A stretch of DNA of 64,000 bases from Planosporangium mesophilum (GTDB lineage: Bacteria > Actinomycetota > Actinomycetes > Mycobacteriales > Micromonosporaceae). The position numbers and the translations under genes are program-made. The stretch covers positions 1 through 64,000 of the forward strand of contig NZ_BOON01000015.1 of the NCBI RefSeq assembly GCF_016863255.1. Reading direction: 5' to 3'. A model generated the notes under the pieces. It was not told the origin of the DNA and ran no database searches. It worked only from the letters and a program-made list of their open reading frames with translations. This document shows positions 1 through 7,689 of this stretch, one piece after another. Position 1 is the first letter of the stretch. Each line of letters opens with the position of its first letter.

Positions 1-2
1 TC

Positions 3-656
3 GCGACCAAGGCGACCGCCACCAAGGCGACCGCCACCGCGGCGAAGACGACCGCGGCGAAGACGACGGCCGCCAAGACGACCACGAGACCGGCGGCGAG
101 GACCACCACGAAGACCGCGAAGTCTGCCGTGTCCAAGGCCGCTAGCACCGCCAAGCGGGCCACGGACACCGCGATGAAGGCCACGGACACCGCGAAGGCG
201 GCGGTGACGAAGGCGGCCGACACCGCGAAGTCCGCCGCGGACATGGCGGCCAAGGCGGCCACGTCGGCGGCGGCGAAGGCGACCGAGGTGACGAGGACCG
301 CGAAGAAGGCGGCCACGAGGGCCACCGGCGCCACCGTGCCGGCCCCGCGCCGGCGCGCCGCCGGTAGCGGCAACGGCGAGACCGGTACCACGCCCGCGAA
401 GCGCACCACGGCCGCCACGAAGGCCGCGCCGGCCAAGCGGGCGACCTCCGCGCGTACCCGGACGGCAGTCGCGACGCCGGCTCCGGAGCCCGCCGAGCGG
501 CCCGCCGAGGCGCGCGAGGCGGTGGCGCTGGGCCGTGACGTTCCGGCCGGGCAAGCCCGGCCCGGTGACATGCCCACCGGCGCGAGCGGCGACGCCGGCC
601 GCGCCGAGTGGGCGGCGACCGCCGGGGCGCCGGGCACCGAGACCGTCCAGAAGTAA
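3..656 (+). CDS. Histone H1-like Lys/Ala/Thr-rich protein, 5' truncated
   Basis: The reading frame is open from the left edge, so the N-terminus is missing; it ends at TAA 654-656. The visible 217 residues are dominated by Ala, Lys and Thr in short imperfect repeats (TAKAA, ATKAT and KAADTAK types). They then shift to a more neutral, Pro/Glu/Gly-containing tail over the last 60 residues. The composition resembles the C-terminal tails of bacterial histone H1-like or HupB-type DNA-binding proteins, and a nucleoid role is the natural guess. No folded domain is visible in this part, so the head domain (HU, DUF or other) lies upstream and the family cannot be named. The repeats are low complexity and may vary between strains. 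Confidence 0.6.
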   Translation, partial: ATKATATKATATAAKTTAAKTTAAKTTTRPAARTTTKTAKSAVSKAASTAKRATDTAMKATDTAKAAVTKAADTAKSAADMAAKAATSAAAKATEVTRTAKKAATRATGATVPAPRRRAAGSGNGETGTTPAKRTTAATKAAPAKRATSARTRTAVATPAPEPAERPAEAREAVALGRDVPAGQARPGDMPTGASGDAGRAEWAATAGAPGTETVQK

Positions 657-720
657 AGCGAGACCGTACGGAAACAACCCGGGTGGGGCGCCGTACGCGC
701 GAGTGGGGTAGGACATACCC

Positions 721-2118
721 GTGGCACTTCGACGCGTACGTGCGCCCCACATCGATTTCGGCGTGCTGCGCCGCGAACTGAAGCTGCCGGAGGAGTACCC
801 GGCAGAGGCCGCCGAGGAGGCGGAGCGGAGCGCCGCCGATCCTCCGGTACCCCCGGTCGACCGCACGGACCTGCAGTTCGCCACGATCGACCCGGCCACC
901 TCGCTCGACCTGGACCAGGCGATGTGCCTTCAGCGGCGCTCCGGGGGTGGCTACCGCGTCCACTACGCGATCGCGGACGTCGCGGCCTGGGTACACCCGG
1001 GTGGTCCGCTGGACGCCGAGACGTGGCGTCGCGGGCAGACGGTGTACCTGCCCGACGGGAAGGTGCCCCTGCACCCGAAGGTGCTCAGCGAGGACGCCGC
1101 GAGCCTGCTGCCCGACCGGCCCCGTCCCGCCGTGCTGTGGACCATCGACCTCGACGCCGACGGCGCCACGGTGGCGGTACACGTCGAGCGCGCGCTCGTC
1201 CGCAGCCGCGCCAAGCTGGACTACGAGCGGGTGCAGTCCGACGTGGATGCCGGCCGGCTCGCCGAGCCGGTCGCGCTGCTTCCCGAGATCGGCAAGCTGC
1301 TCATCGAGCGAGGTCTGGCGCGGGGCGCCATCAACCTGCCGATGCCGGACCAGGAGATCGAGCGGGACGGGGACGGCTGGCGGCTGCGGCTGCGCGCGCC
1401 GCTCGCCGTGGAGGAGTACAACGCCCAGATCTCGCTGCTCACCGGGGTGTCGGCGGCCAAGATCATGATCGACGGTCGGGTGGGCCTGCTGCGCACGATG
1501 CCCGCGCCCCGGGCCGAGGCGGTGGAGAAGTTGCGGGCGGCAGCGCCCGCGCTGGGCGTGCTCTGGCCCGCCGGCGTGCAGGCGGGTGCCGTCATCGCGA
1601 CGCTCGACCCGGCCGATCCCCGCGCCGCGGCCTTCCTCGACCAGGCGGCCGAGTTGATGCGCGGCGCCGGGTACCGGGCGTTCGAGGGGCAGGCGCCGGC
1701 CGACGCCGGCCACGGGGCGGTGGCCGCACCGTACGCGCACGTGACCGCGCCGCTGCGGCGGCTGGCCGACCGGTACGCGACCGAGGTCTGCCTGGCGCTG
1801 TACGGCGGCGCCGAAGTGCCCGACTGGGTACGGCAGGCGCTGCCGAAGCTGCCCGAGGTGATGTCGTCGACCGACCGGGTCGCCGGTGCGGCCGAGCGCG
1901 GCGCGGTGGACCTGGTGGAGGTCGTCCTGCTGGCCGGGCGGGTCGGTGAGGTCTTCGAGGCCGCCGTGCTCGACACCGCCCCGGGCGTCGTCGCGCTGGA
2001 CGAGCCCCCGGTCCGCGCGCGCTGCGAAGGCGACGGACTCGTGCCGGGCACCCGGGTGCGCGTACGTCTGATCGAAGCCGATCCCTCTCGGCGAAAGGTC
2101 GTCTTCGGACTAGCCTGA
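721..2118 (+). CDS. RNB-domain ribonuclease (RNase II family, short actinobacterial form)
   Basis: The 465-residue protein contains the RNase II catalytic signature near its start (IDPATSLDLDQAM, Asp57, Asp63, Asp65), followed by VHYAIADVAAWV and, later, PYAHVTAPLRRLADRY, all typical of the RNB domain. RNB enzymes degrade RNA processively 3' to 5' using Mg ions held by the Asp cluster. The fourth Asp of the E. coli signature is a Gln here (DLDQA rather than DxDDA), as I recall from other short actinobacterial members. Flanking cold-shock domains are absent or tiny: only about 50 residues precede the motif and a short OB-like tail follows. The GTG start at 721 has no clear Shine-Dalgarno. Substrate and physiological role are not evident. 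Confidence 0.85.
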   Translation: MALRRVRAPHIDFGVLRRELKLPEEYPAEAAEEAERSAADPPVPPVDRTDLQFATIDPATSLDLDQAMCLQRRSGGGYRVHYAIADVAAWVHPGGPLDAETWRRGQTVYLPDGKVPLHPKVLSEDAASLLPDRPRPAVLWTIDLDADGATVAVHVERALVRSRAKLDYERVQSDVDAGRLAEPVALLPEIGKLLIERGLARGAINLPMPDQEIERDGDGWRLRLRAPLAVEEYNAQISLLTGVSAAKIMIDGRVGLLRTMPAPRAEAVEKLRAAAPALGVLWPAGVQAGAVIATLDPADPRAAAFLDQAAELMRGAGYRAFEGQAPADAGHGAVAAPYAHVTAPLRRLADRYATEVCLALYGGAEVPDWVRQALPKLPEVMSSTDRVAGAAERGAVDLVEVVLLAGRVGEVFEAAVLDTAPGVVALDEPPVRARCEGDGLVPGTRVRVRLIEADPSRRKVVFGLA

Positions 2119-2156
2119 GCGTGCGATACGCCACATGCCCCGAGGAGGTGGGCCGC

Positions 2157-3935
2157 GTGCTCGACCCGCAGTCCGACGACGCCCAACTCGACGGCTCGAT
2201 CCCGGATGTCGTCGCCGGAACCGAGTTCCGGGCCGCCCGTGACTTCCTGCTGGACCATCGCGACGACTACGACACCGCGTACCGCGACTTCCGGTGGCCG
2301 AAGCTCGAGACGTTCAACTGGGCGGTCGACTGGTTCGACGGCGTGCTCGTCGTGGAGCGGCCCGACCAGACCGCGCTGTGGCTCGTGGAGGAGGACGGCA
2401 GCGAGACGAAGCGGAGCTTCGCCGAGATGTCGTCGACCGCCAAGCAGGTGGCGGCGTGGCTGCGGGCGCAGGGCGTGCGCCGGTACGACCGGATCCTGCT
2501 CATGCTCGGCAACCAGGTCGAGCTGTGGGAGGTCATGCTCGCCGCCGTCCGGATCGGCGCGGTCGTGATCCCGGCGTCGACCCTGCTCGGCCCCGACGAC
2601 CTGCGCGACCGCATCGAGCGCGGCCGGGTCGACCACGTGGTCGCCCGCAGCGCCGACGCGGCGAAGTTCGCCGACATCGAGGGCGGCTGGACGCACGTCG
2701 CCGTCGGGGAGCCGGTCCAGGGGTGGCTCGCCTACGACAAGGCGTACGAGTTCGGAGGCGACGAGGCGATCGAGGGCCGCAGCCGGGGCGACGACCCGAT
2801 GCTGCTGTACTTCACCTCCGGTACCACCGCCCGGCCCAAGCTTGTCGGGCACACCCACTCGTCGTACCCGATCGGGCACCTGTCCACCATGTACTGGCAG
2901 GGCCTGCGCCCCGGCGACGTGCACCTCAACATCTCCTCGCCGGGCTGGGCCAAGCACGCGTGGAGCAACGTGTTCGCACCGTGGAACGCGGGCGCGACGG
3001 TCCTGGTCGTCAACCAGGCCCGGTTCAACGCGAAAGCGCTGCTGGACGCCGTCGTACGCTGCGGTGTCACCACGTTCTGCGCGCCACCGACGGTGTGGCG
3101 GCTGCTCATCCAGGCCGACCTGGGCGCCTGGACGGTGCCGTTCCGGGAGTGCGTGGCGGCCGGTGAGCCGCTCAACCCCGAGGTCATCGAGCAGGTACGG
3201 GCCGCGTGGGGCATCACCGTGCGCGACGGGTACGGGCAGACGGAGACCACGGCCCAGATCGGCAACCCGCCCGGCCAGCCGCTGAAGCTCGGCTCGATGG
3301 GCCGGCCGCTGCCCGGGTACCGGATCGTCCTCGCCGACGTGCTGACGGGGGAGCGGGTACCGGACGGGGCCGAGGGCGAGATCTGCCTCGACCTGGGCGG
3401 CGAAGCAGCCGGTGACGGCTCGGCCGAGCGCCCCGTCAGTCTTATGAAGGGCTACCTCGACGACGACGAGCACACCGCGCACGCCATGCGCGACGGGCTC
3501 TACCACACCGGCGACGTCGCGTTCCGGGACGCGGACGGGTACATCACCTACGTCGGGCGTACCGACGACGTGTTCAAGGCGTCGGACTACCGCATCTCGC
3601 CGTTCGAACTGGAGAGCGCGCTGATCGAGCACGACGCCGTGGTCGAGGCGGCCGTCGTGCCCGCGCCCGACCCGGTGCGGCTGGCCGTGGTCAAGGCGTA
3701 CGTGGTGCTCGCCGAGGGGCACCGACCCGGGCCCGAGATGGCGCGGGAACTGCTGCGGTTCGCGCGTGGGCGGCTGGCCCCTTACCAGCGGGTGCGGCGC
3801 ATCGAGTTCGCGGAGCTGCCGAAGACGATCTCCGGCAAGATCCGCCGGGTCGAGCTGCGCGGCCAGGAGAACAGCCGCGAGGGTCGCGGCGCGCACGAGT
3901 ACTGGGAAGAGGACTTCCCCGAGCTGAAGTCCTGA
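2157..3935 (+). CDS. AMP-forming acyl-CoA synthetase (ANL superfamily, medium-chain type)
   Basis: This 592-residue ANL enzyme would activate a carboxylic acid to acyl-AMP and then acyl-CoA. The ATP-binding loop YFTSGTTARPK, the adenylate-contacting GYGQTET, the hinge region YHTGDVAFRDADGY and the C-terminal catalytic lysine in KTISGKIRR are all present. Overall it resembles ACSM/MbcS-type medium-chain acyl-CoA ligases more than acetyl-CoA synthetase, but the acid cannot be read from the sequence. The frame is open from 2121. I prefer the GTG at 2157 because GAGGAGG lies 8 nt before it; a -10-like TAGCCT at 2111-2116, inside the end of the upstream gene, could start the transcript. Confidence 0.85.
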   Translation: MLDPQSDDAQLDGSIPDVVAGTEFRAARDFLLDHRDDYDTAYRDFRWPKLETFNWAVDWFDGVLVVERPDQTALWLVEEDGSETKRSFAEMSSTAKQVAAWLRAQGVRRYDRILLMLGNQVELWEVMLAAVRIGAVVIPASTLLGPDDLRDRIERGRVDHVVARSADAAKFADIEGGWTHVAVGEPVQGWLAYDKAYEFGGDEAIEGRSRGDDPMLLYFTSGTTARPKLVGHTHSSYPIGHLSTMYWQGLRPGDVHLNISSPGWAKHAWSNVFAPWNAGATVLVVNQARFNAKALLDAVVRCGVTTFCAPPTVWRLLIQADLGAWTVPFRECVAAGEPLNPEVIEQVRAAWGITVRDGYGQTETTAQIGNPPGQPLKLGSMGRPLPGYRIVLADVLTGERVPDGAEGEICLDLGGEAAGDGSAERPVSLMKGYLDDDEHTAHAMRDGLYHTGDVAFRDADGYITYVGRTDDVFKASDYRISPFELESALIEHDAVVEAAVVPAPDPVRLAVVKAYVVLAEGHRPGPEMARELLRFARGRLAPYQRVRRIEFAELPKTISGKIRRVELRGQENSREGRGAHEYWEEDFPELKS

Positions 3936-3997
3936 TCATGTTGTGACGATCATGACGGCAGGGGTGCACGGCTGACCGACTCTGGGAGACTGGCGGA

Positions 3998-4705
3998 ATG
4001 AGCTTCGACCCGAGCACCCTGCCGGACGTGTCGGACCTGACCGTCGGCATCCTTGGCGGCACCGGCCCGCAGGGCCGCGGGCTGGCCTACCGGTTCGCCC
4101 GCGCCGGCCAGCGGGTACGCATCGGCTCGCGCTCGGCGGAGCGGGGTTCCCAGACCGCCGCCGAGATCGCCGCGATGCCCGGCGTGGTGAGCGGCCTGGT
4201 CAACGGCAACCACGTCACCGGCGGCGACAACGCGTACGCCTCCGACTCGGACGTGGTCATCGTCGCGGTGCCCTGGGAAGGCCACGACGACCTGCTGAAA
4301 AGCCTCGCCGAAAAGCTGACCGGCAAGATCGTCGTCGACTGCGTGAACCCGCTCGGCTTCGACAAGCAGGGGCCGTACGTGCTGCCGGTGCCCGAGGGCA
4401 GCGCCGCGCAGCAGGCGGAGGCGCTGCTGCCGAACTCGCGGGTGTGCGCGGCGTTCCACCACGTCAGCGCGGTGCTGCTGATCGACCCTGAGGTCGCGGC
4501 GATGGACCTCGACGTGCTCGTCCTCGGCGACGACCGGGAGGCGGCCGCGGTCGTGCAGGCGCTCGCCGGCCGGATCGACGGGATGCGCGGCCTCCACGCC
4601 GGGCGCCTGCGCAACGCCGCGCAGATCGAAGGGCTCACCGCGAACCTCATCGCCCTCAACCGGCGGTACAAGGCGCACGCCGGCATCCGCATCACAGACG
4701 TGTGA
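3998..4705 (+). CDS. npdG: NADPH-dependent F420 reductase (F420H2:NADP+ oxidoreductase)
   Basis: The protein (235 aa) opens with a Rossmann fold and the NADP-binding loop GILGGTGPQGRGLA, followed by RIGSRSAERG, which reads the 2'-phosphate of NADP. VVDCVNPLGFD and VCAAFHHVSA follow in the order typical of Fno/NpdG. The enzyme exchanges hydride between NADPH and the deazaflavin cofactor F420 in the cytoplasm and supplies F420H2 to oxidoreductases. GGGAG lies about 9 nt before the ATG. The stop overlaps the next gene by 4 nt (GTGA), so translation is probably coupled with the metal-receptor-like protein and P450 downstream. F420 biosynthesis genes are not in the window. Confidence 0.9.
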   Translation: MSFDPSTLPDVSDLTVGILGGTGPQGRGLAYRFARAGQRVRIGSRSAERGSQTAAEIAAMPGVVSGLVNGNHVTGGDNAYASDSDVVIVAVPWEGHDDLLKSLAEKLTGKIVVDCVNPLGFDKQGPYVLPVPEGSAAQQAEALLPNSRVCAAFHHVSAVLLIDPEVAAMDLDVLVLGDDREAAAVVQALAGRIDGMRGLHAGRLRNAAQIEGLTANLIALNRRYKAHAGIRITDV

Positions 4706-5466
4706 ACGACGACCTGGGGGAGCCGCTTCCGCTGGCGGCCCCGCCGCGACGGGTCGTCTCGCTCGTACCGTCGCTGACCGAGGCGGTCGCGGTCAGCGCG
4801 CCGGGCCTGCTGGTCGGCGCCACCGACTACTGCGTCCACCCCGCTGACCTCGACGTGGCGCGGGTCGGCGGCTCGAAGTACCCGAACGTCGACGCCGTGC
4901 TCGCGCTGGCGCCGGACCTCGTCCTCGCGAATGCCGAGGAGAACCGGCCCGAGGACGTCGAGGCGCTGCGGGCCGCCGGGGTCGGGGTCTGGGTGACGTT
5001 CCCGCGCACCCTCGACGAGGCGTTCGGGTCATTGTCACGGATGCTGTCGGTCCTCGGCGCCGACTCACCGGCCTGGCTGGAGCAGGCCCGCCGGGCTTGG
5101 GCCGCGCCGCCGGAGTACGCCCTGCGCGTCGTCGTACCGGTCTGGCGCCGTCCCTGGGTCGTCCTCGGTGGCCGGACGTTCGCCGGCGACCTGCTCGCCC
5201 GGCTCGGGCTGGTGAACCTCTACGCCGGCGACGCGCAGCGGTACCCGCGCCCGAGGCTCGCGGACATCCCGGAAGCCGACCTCGTCGTCCTGCCCGACGA
5301 GCCGTACGCCTTCAGCGCGGTCGACGGCCCGGAGGCCTTCGGTGGCCAGCCCTGCGCGCTGGTCTCCGGGCGGCACCTGACCTGGTACGGGCCGACCCTC
5401 GCGGAGGCGCGGGAGGTGCTGGGCCGTCAGTTGTCGTCGCAGGCCTGGCTACGATCTCCCGCGTGA
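4702..5466 (+). CDS. Helical-backbone metal receptor-like protein (BtuF/periplasmic-binding fold, no signal peptide)
   Basis: At 254 residues this resembles the type III periplasmic-binding fold of BtuF/FhuD: RVVSLVPSLTEAV near the N-terminus, then APDLVLANAEENRPEDVEALRAAG, then a long linking helix and a second lobe. The usual family binds vitamin B12 or ferric siderophores outside the membrane. Here there is no signal peptide or lipobox and no ABC permease beside it, so it probably stays in the cytoplasm and its ligand is unknown. It overlaps npdG upstream and the P450 downstream, each by 4 nt (GTGA), which implies one translationally coupled unit. A role in handling a cofactor or metal is only inference. 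Confidence 0.7.
   Translation: MNDDLGEPLPLAAPPRRVVSLVPSLTEAVAVSAPGLLVGATDYCVHPADLDVARVGGSKYPNVDAVLALAPDLVLANAEENRPEDVEALRAAGVGVWVTFPRTLDEAFGSLSRMLSVLGADSPAWLEQARRAWAAPPEYALRVVVPVWRRPWVVLGGRTFAGDLLARLGLVNLYAGDAQRYPRPRLADIPEADLVVLPDEPYAFSAVDGPEAFGGQPCALVSGRHLTWYGPTLAEAREVLGRQLSSQAWLRSPA
5450..5455 (+). promoter_or_regulatory. -10 element candidate for leaderless P450 mRNA
   Basis: TACGAT sits 7 nt before the GTG at 5463, inside the end of the preceding gene. That spacing would start transcription at or next to the start codon. No convincing -35 is seen. It would be an internal promoter in addition to read-through from npdG. Confidence 0.35.
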
Positions 5467-6659
5467 CACCCGCATTCGATCCCTGGTCACCGCTGTTCGT
5501 GGCGCACCCCTACGACGTGTACGCGAGCCTGCGCGAGGCCGAGCCGGTGAGCTGGTTCGAGCCGACCGGCCAGTGGCTGATCTCCCGGTACGACGACGTC
5601 AACGCCCTGCTGCGGGACCGGCGGCTCGGGCGCACGTACCTGCACGTGGCCAGCCACGCCGAGATGGGCCGCCCCGACGACCCGGAGCACCTCGCGCCGT
5701 TCTGGCACGTCGTCCGCAACGGCATGCTCGACCTGGAGCCGCCCGACCACACCCGGCTGCGCCGTCTCGTCTCGCAGGCGTTCACGGCGCGGCGCGTCGA
5801 GGCGATCCGGCCGACCGTGCAGCGCATCGCCGATGAACTCGTGGACGAGTTCGTCGCTGACGGCGGGGGAGACCTGATCGCCCGGATCGCCGAGCCGCTG
5901 CCGGTCACCGTCATCGCGGAGATGCTCGGCGTACCCGAGGCCGACCGGCACCTGCTGCGCCCGTGGTCGGCGGACATCTGCGGGATGTACGAGCTGAACC
6001 CGTCCCGCGAGGTCGCCGATCGGGCGGTACGGGCCTGCCTGGAGTTCTCCGACTACCTGCGTGCCCTGGCCCGTCGCCGGCGCGCGGAGCCGCAGGACGA
6101 CCTCGTCAGCGCGCTCACCCAGGTCGAGGGTCTGACCGAGGACGAGCTGATCGGCACCTGCGTACTGCTGCTCAACGCCGGGCACGAGGCGACCGTGAAC
6201 ACGACCGGCAACGGCTGGTGGGCGCTGTTCCGTAACCCGGATGAGCTTTCGCGGCTGCGGGCCGATCCGGCGGGTCTGCTGCCGACCGCGATCGAGGAGT
6301 TGATGCGCTACGACACCCCGGCGCAGATGTTCGAGCGCTGGGTCCTGGAGGACATCACGGTACGGGGCGTCGCCATCCCGCGCGGCAGCGAGGTCGCGCT
6401 GCTGCTGGGCTCGGCCAACCACGACCCGGCCGTGTTCACCGATCCGGCCCGGCTGGACCTCGGGCGCGCCGACAACCCGCACATCACGTTCGGCGCCGGC
6501 ATCCACTACTGCCTGGGCGCTCCACTGGCGCGCATCGAGCTGGCGGCGTCGTTCGGCGCGCTGCTCGCCAAGGCGCCCGGGATGAAGCCGGTCGAGACGC
6601 CGACGTGGAAGCCCGGATACATCCTTCGCGGCCTGGAGTCGCTGCTCGTCGAGGTCTGA
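5463..6659 (+). CDS. Cytochrome P450
   Basis: This is a 398-residue soluble bacterial P450. The I-helix oxygen-activation motif is LLNAGHEATVNTTGN, the K-helix ExxR is EELMR, and the heme-binding loop is FGAGIHYCLGAPLARIEL with the thiolate Cys near residue 346. Such enzymes mono-oxygenate or otherwise oxidise small organic molecules with electrons from a ferredoxin and reductase, neither of which is encoded nearby. The GTG at 5463 overlaps the upstream stop, and the protein then starts like other class I P450s (TPAFDPWSP). No biosynthetic cluster surrounds it, so the substrate is unknown. Linkage to an F420 reductase raises the possibility of a shared redox pathway. Confidence 0.9.
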   Translation: MTPAFDPWSPLFVAHPYDVYASLREAEPVSWFEPTGQWLISRYDDVNALLRDRRLGRTYLHVASHAEMGRPDDPEHLAPFWHVVRNGMLDLEPPDHTRLRRLVSQAFTARRVEAIRPTVQRIADELVDEFVADGGGDLIARIAEPLPVTVIAEMLGVPEADRHLLRPWSADICGMYELNPSREVADRAVRACLEFSDYLRALARRRRAEPQDDLVSALTQVEGLTEDELIGTCVLLLNAGHEATVNTTGNGWWALFRNPDELSRLRADPAGLLPTAIEELMRYDTPAQMFERWVLEDITVRGVAIPRGSEVALLLGSANHDPAVFTDPARLDLGRADNPHITFGAGIHYCLGAPLARIELAASFGALLAKAPGMKPVETPTWKPGYILRGLESLLVEV

Positions 6660-6677
6660 AGATCGTCACAACCACCG

Positions 6678-6718
6678 GGAGGTCGTGGTCTCGGGGTGGT
6701 ACTGAGACCACGACCTCC
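6678..6718. terminator. Bidirectional hairpin between P450 and panB
   Basis: A perfect 15-bp stem (6678-6692 with 6704-6718) and an 11-nt loop lie between two convergent genes. There is no U-tract, as is common in GC-rich actinomycetes. The left flank begins GATCGTCAC, as does the hairpin at 44251-44328. Confidence 0.75.
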
Positions 6719-6745
6719 GATGCGCAGGTCGTGCCGATCACGCGG

Positions 6746-7585
6746 TCACTGGAAGGTGTGCTCCGCGGCGGGGAAGGCGCCCTCGCGTACCTCGTCGGCG
6801 TAGCGGCGCGCCGCCTCGGACAGCACCCCGGCCAGGTCGGCGTACCGCTTGACGAAGCGCGGACCCTTGCCGGTACGCAGGCCGGCCATGTCCTGCCAGA
6901 CCAGTACCTGGGCGTCGGTGTCCGGCCCGGCGCCGATCCCGACCGTCGGGATCGGCAGTTCGTGCGTGATCTCCTTGGCGACCTCGCCGGGCACCATCTC
7001 CAGGACCACCGCGAACGCGCCGGCCTCGGCCACCGCGTACGCGTCGGCCAGCACCTCCGCGGCCGCGTCCCCGCGCCCCTGCACCCGGTACCCGCCGAGC
7101 GTGTGCTCGCTCTGCGGTGTGAAGCCGAGGTGCGCCATCACCGGGATGCCGGCGCCGGTCAGCGCGGCGATCTGGTCGGCGCAGCGGCGGCCGCCCTCCA
7201 GCTTGACCGCGTGCGCGCCGCCCTCCTTCATGAACCGGACCGAGGTGCGCAGCGCCTGGGCCGGGCCCTCCTCGTACGATCCGAACGGCAGGTCGGCGAC
7301 GACCAGGGGGCGCTTCGTGGCCCGTACCACCGCGCGGACCAGCGGCAGCAGTTCGTCGACGGTGATAGGCAGGGTGCTCTCGTAGCCGAACACGTTGTTG
7401 GCGGCCGAGTCGCCGACCAGCAGCACCGGAATGCCGGCCTCGTCGAAGATCGAGGCCGAGTACTGGTCGTAGCTGGTGAGCATCGCCCACCGTTCGCCGC
7501 GCTCCTTGGCGGCGAGCAGATCGCGGGTGCGTACCCGGCGGCTGGTGACTCCGCCGTACAGTGACGCCACCTCGGGCTGGGACAT
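6746..7585 (-). CDS. panB: 3-methyl-2-oxobutanoate hydroxymethyltransferase (ketopantoate hydroxymethyltransferase)
   Basis: PanB transfers a one-carbon unit from methylene-tetrahydrofolate to 2-oxoisovalerate, the first step of pantothenate (CoA) synthesis. The 279-residue protein carries [18 protein letters not shown], the metal-binding [25 protein letters not shown] and the active-site region [10 protein letters not shown]. The frame is open to 7693, but [12 protein letters not shown] at 7585 is chosen because GGGAGA lies about 6 nt before that ATG and the upstream residues look non-coding. It follows nadE and the DUF4132 gene on the same strand; a 104-nt gap separates it from the latter, so it may also have its own promoter. 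panB lies near glnA2 in mycobacteria too. Confidence 0.93.
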   Translation of the reverse strand: MSQPEVASLYGGVTSRRVRTRDLLAAKERGERWAMLTSYDQYSASIFDEAGIPVLLVGDSAANNVFGYESTLPITVDELLPLVRAVVRATKRPLVVADLPFGSYEEGPAQALRTSVRFMKEGGAHAVKLEGGRRCADQIAALTGAGIPVMAHLGFTPQSEHTLGGYRVQGRGDAAAEVLADAYAVAEAGAFAVVLEMVPGEVAKEITHELPIPTVGIGAGPDTDAQVLVWQDMAGLRTGKGPRFVKRYADLAGVLSEAARRYADEVREGAFPAAEHTFQ

Positions 7586-7689
7586 CGTTGTCTCCCTCAC
7601 ACTCCTCGAGGCCCTCCGTCGGGTCCCCGGGCTATGAGGTCGATCGTCGCATCGGCGCTGTGGTACCCGGCAGTGTTCGATGGACAATC

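Noticed and set aside
142-1740. Long minus-strand frame opposite the first two genes
   Set aside because: Antisense shadow of the RNB and Lys/Ala-rich genes, with an Arg/Pro-rich translation and no start signal.
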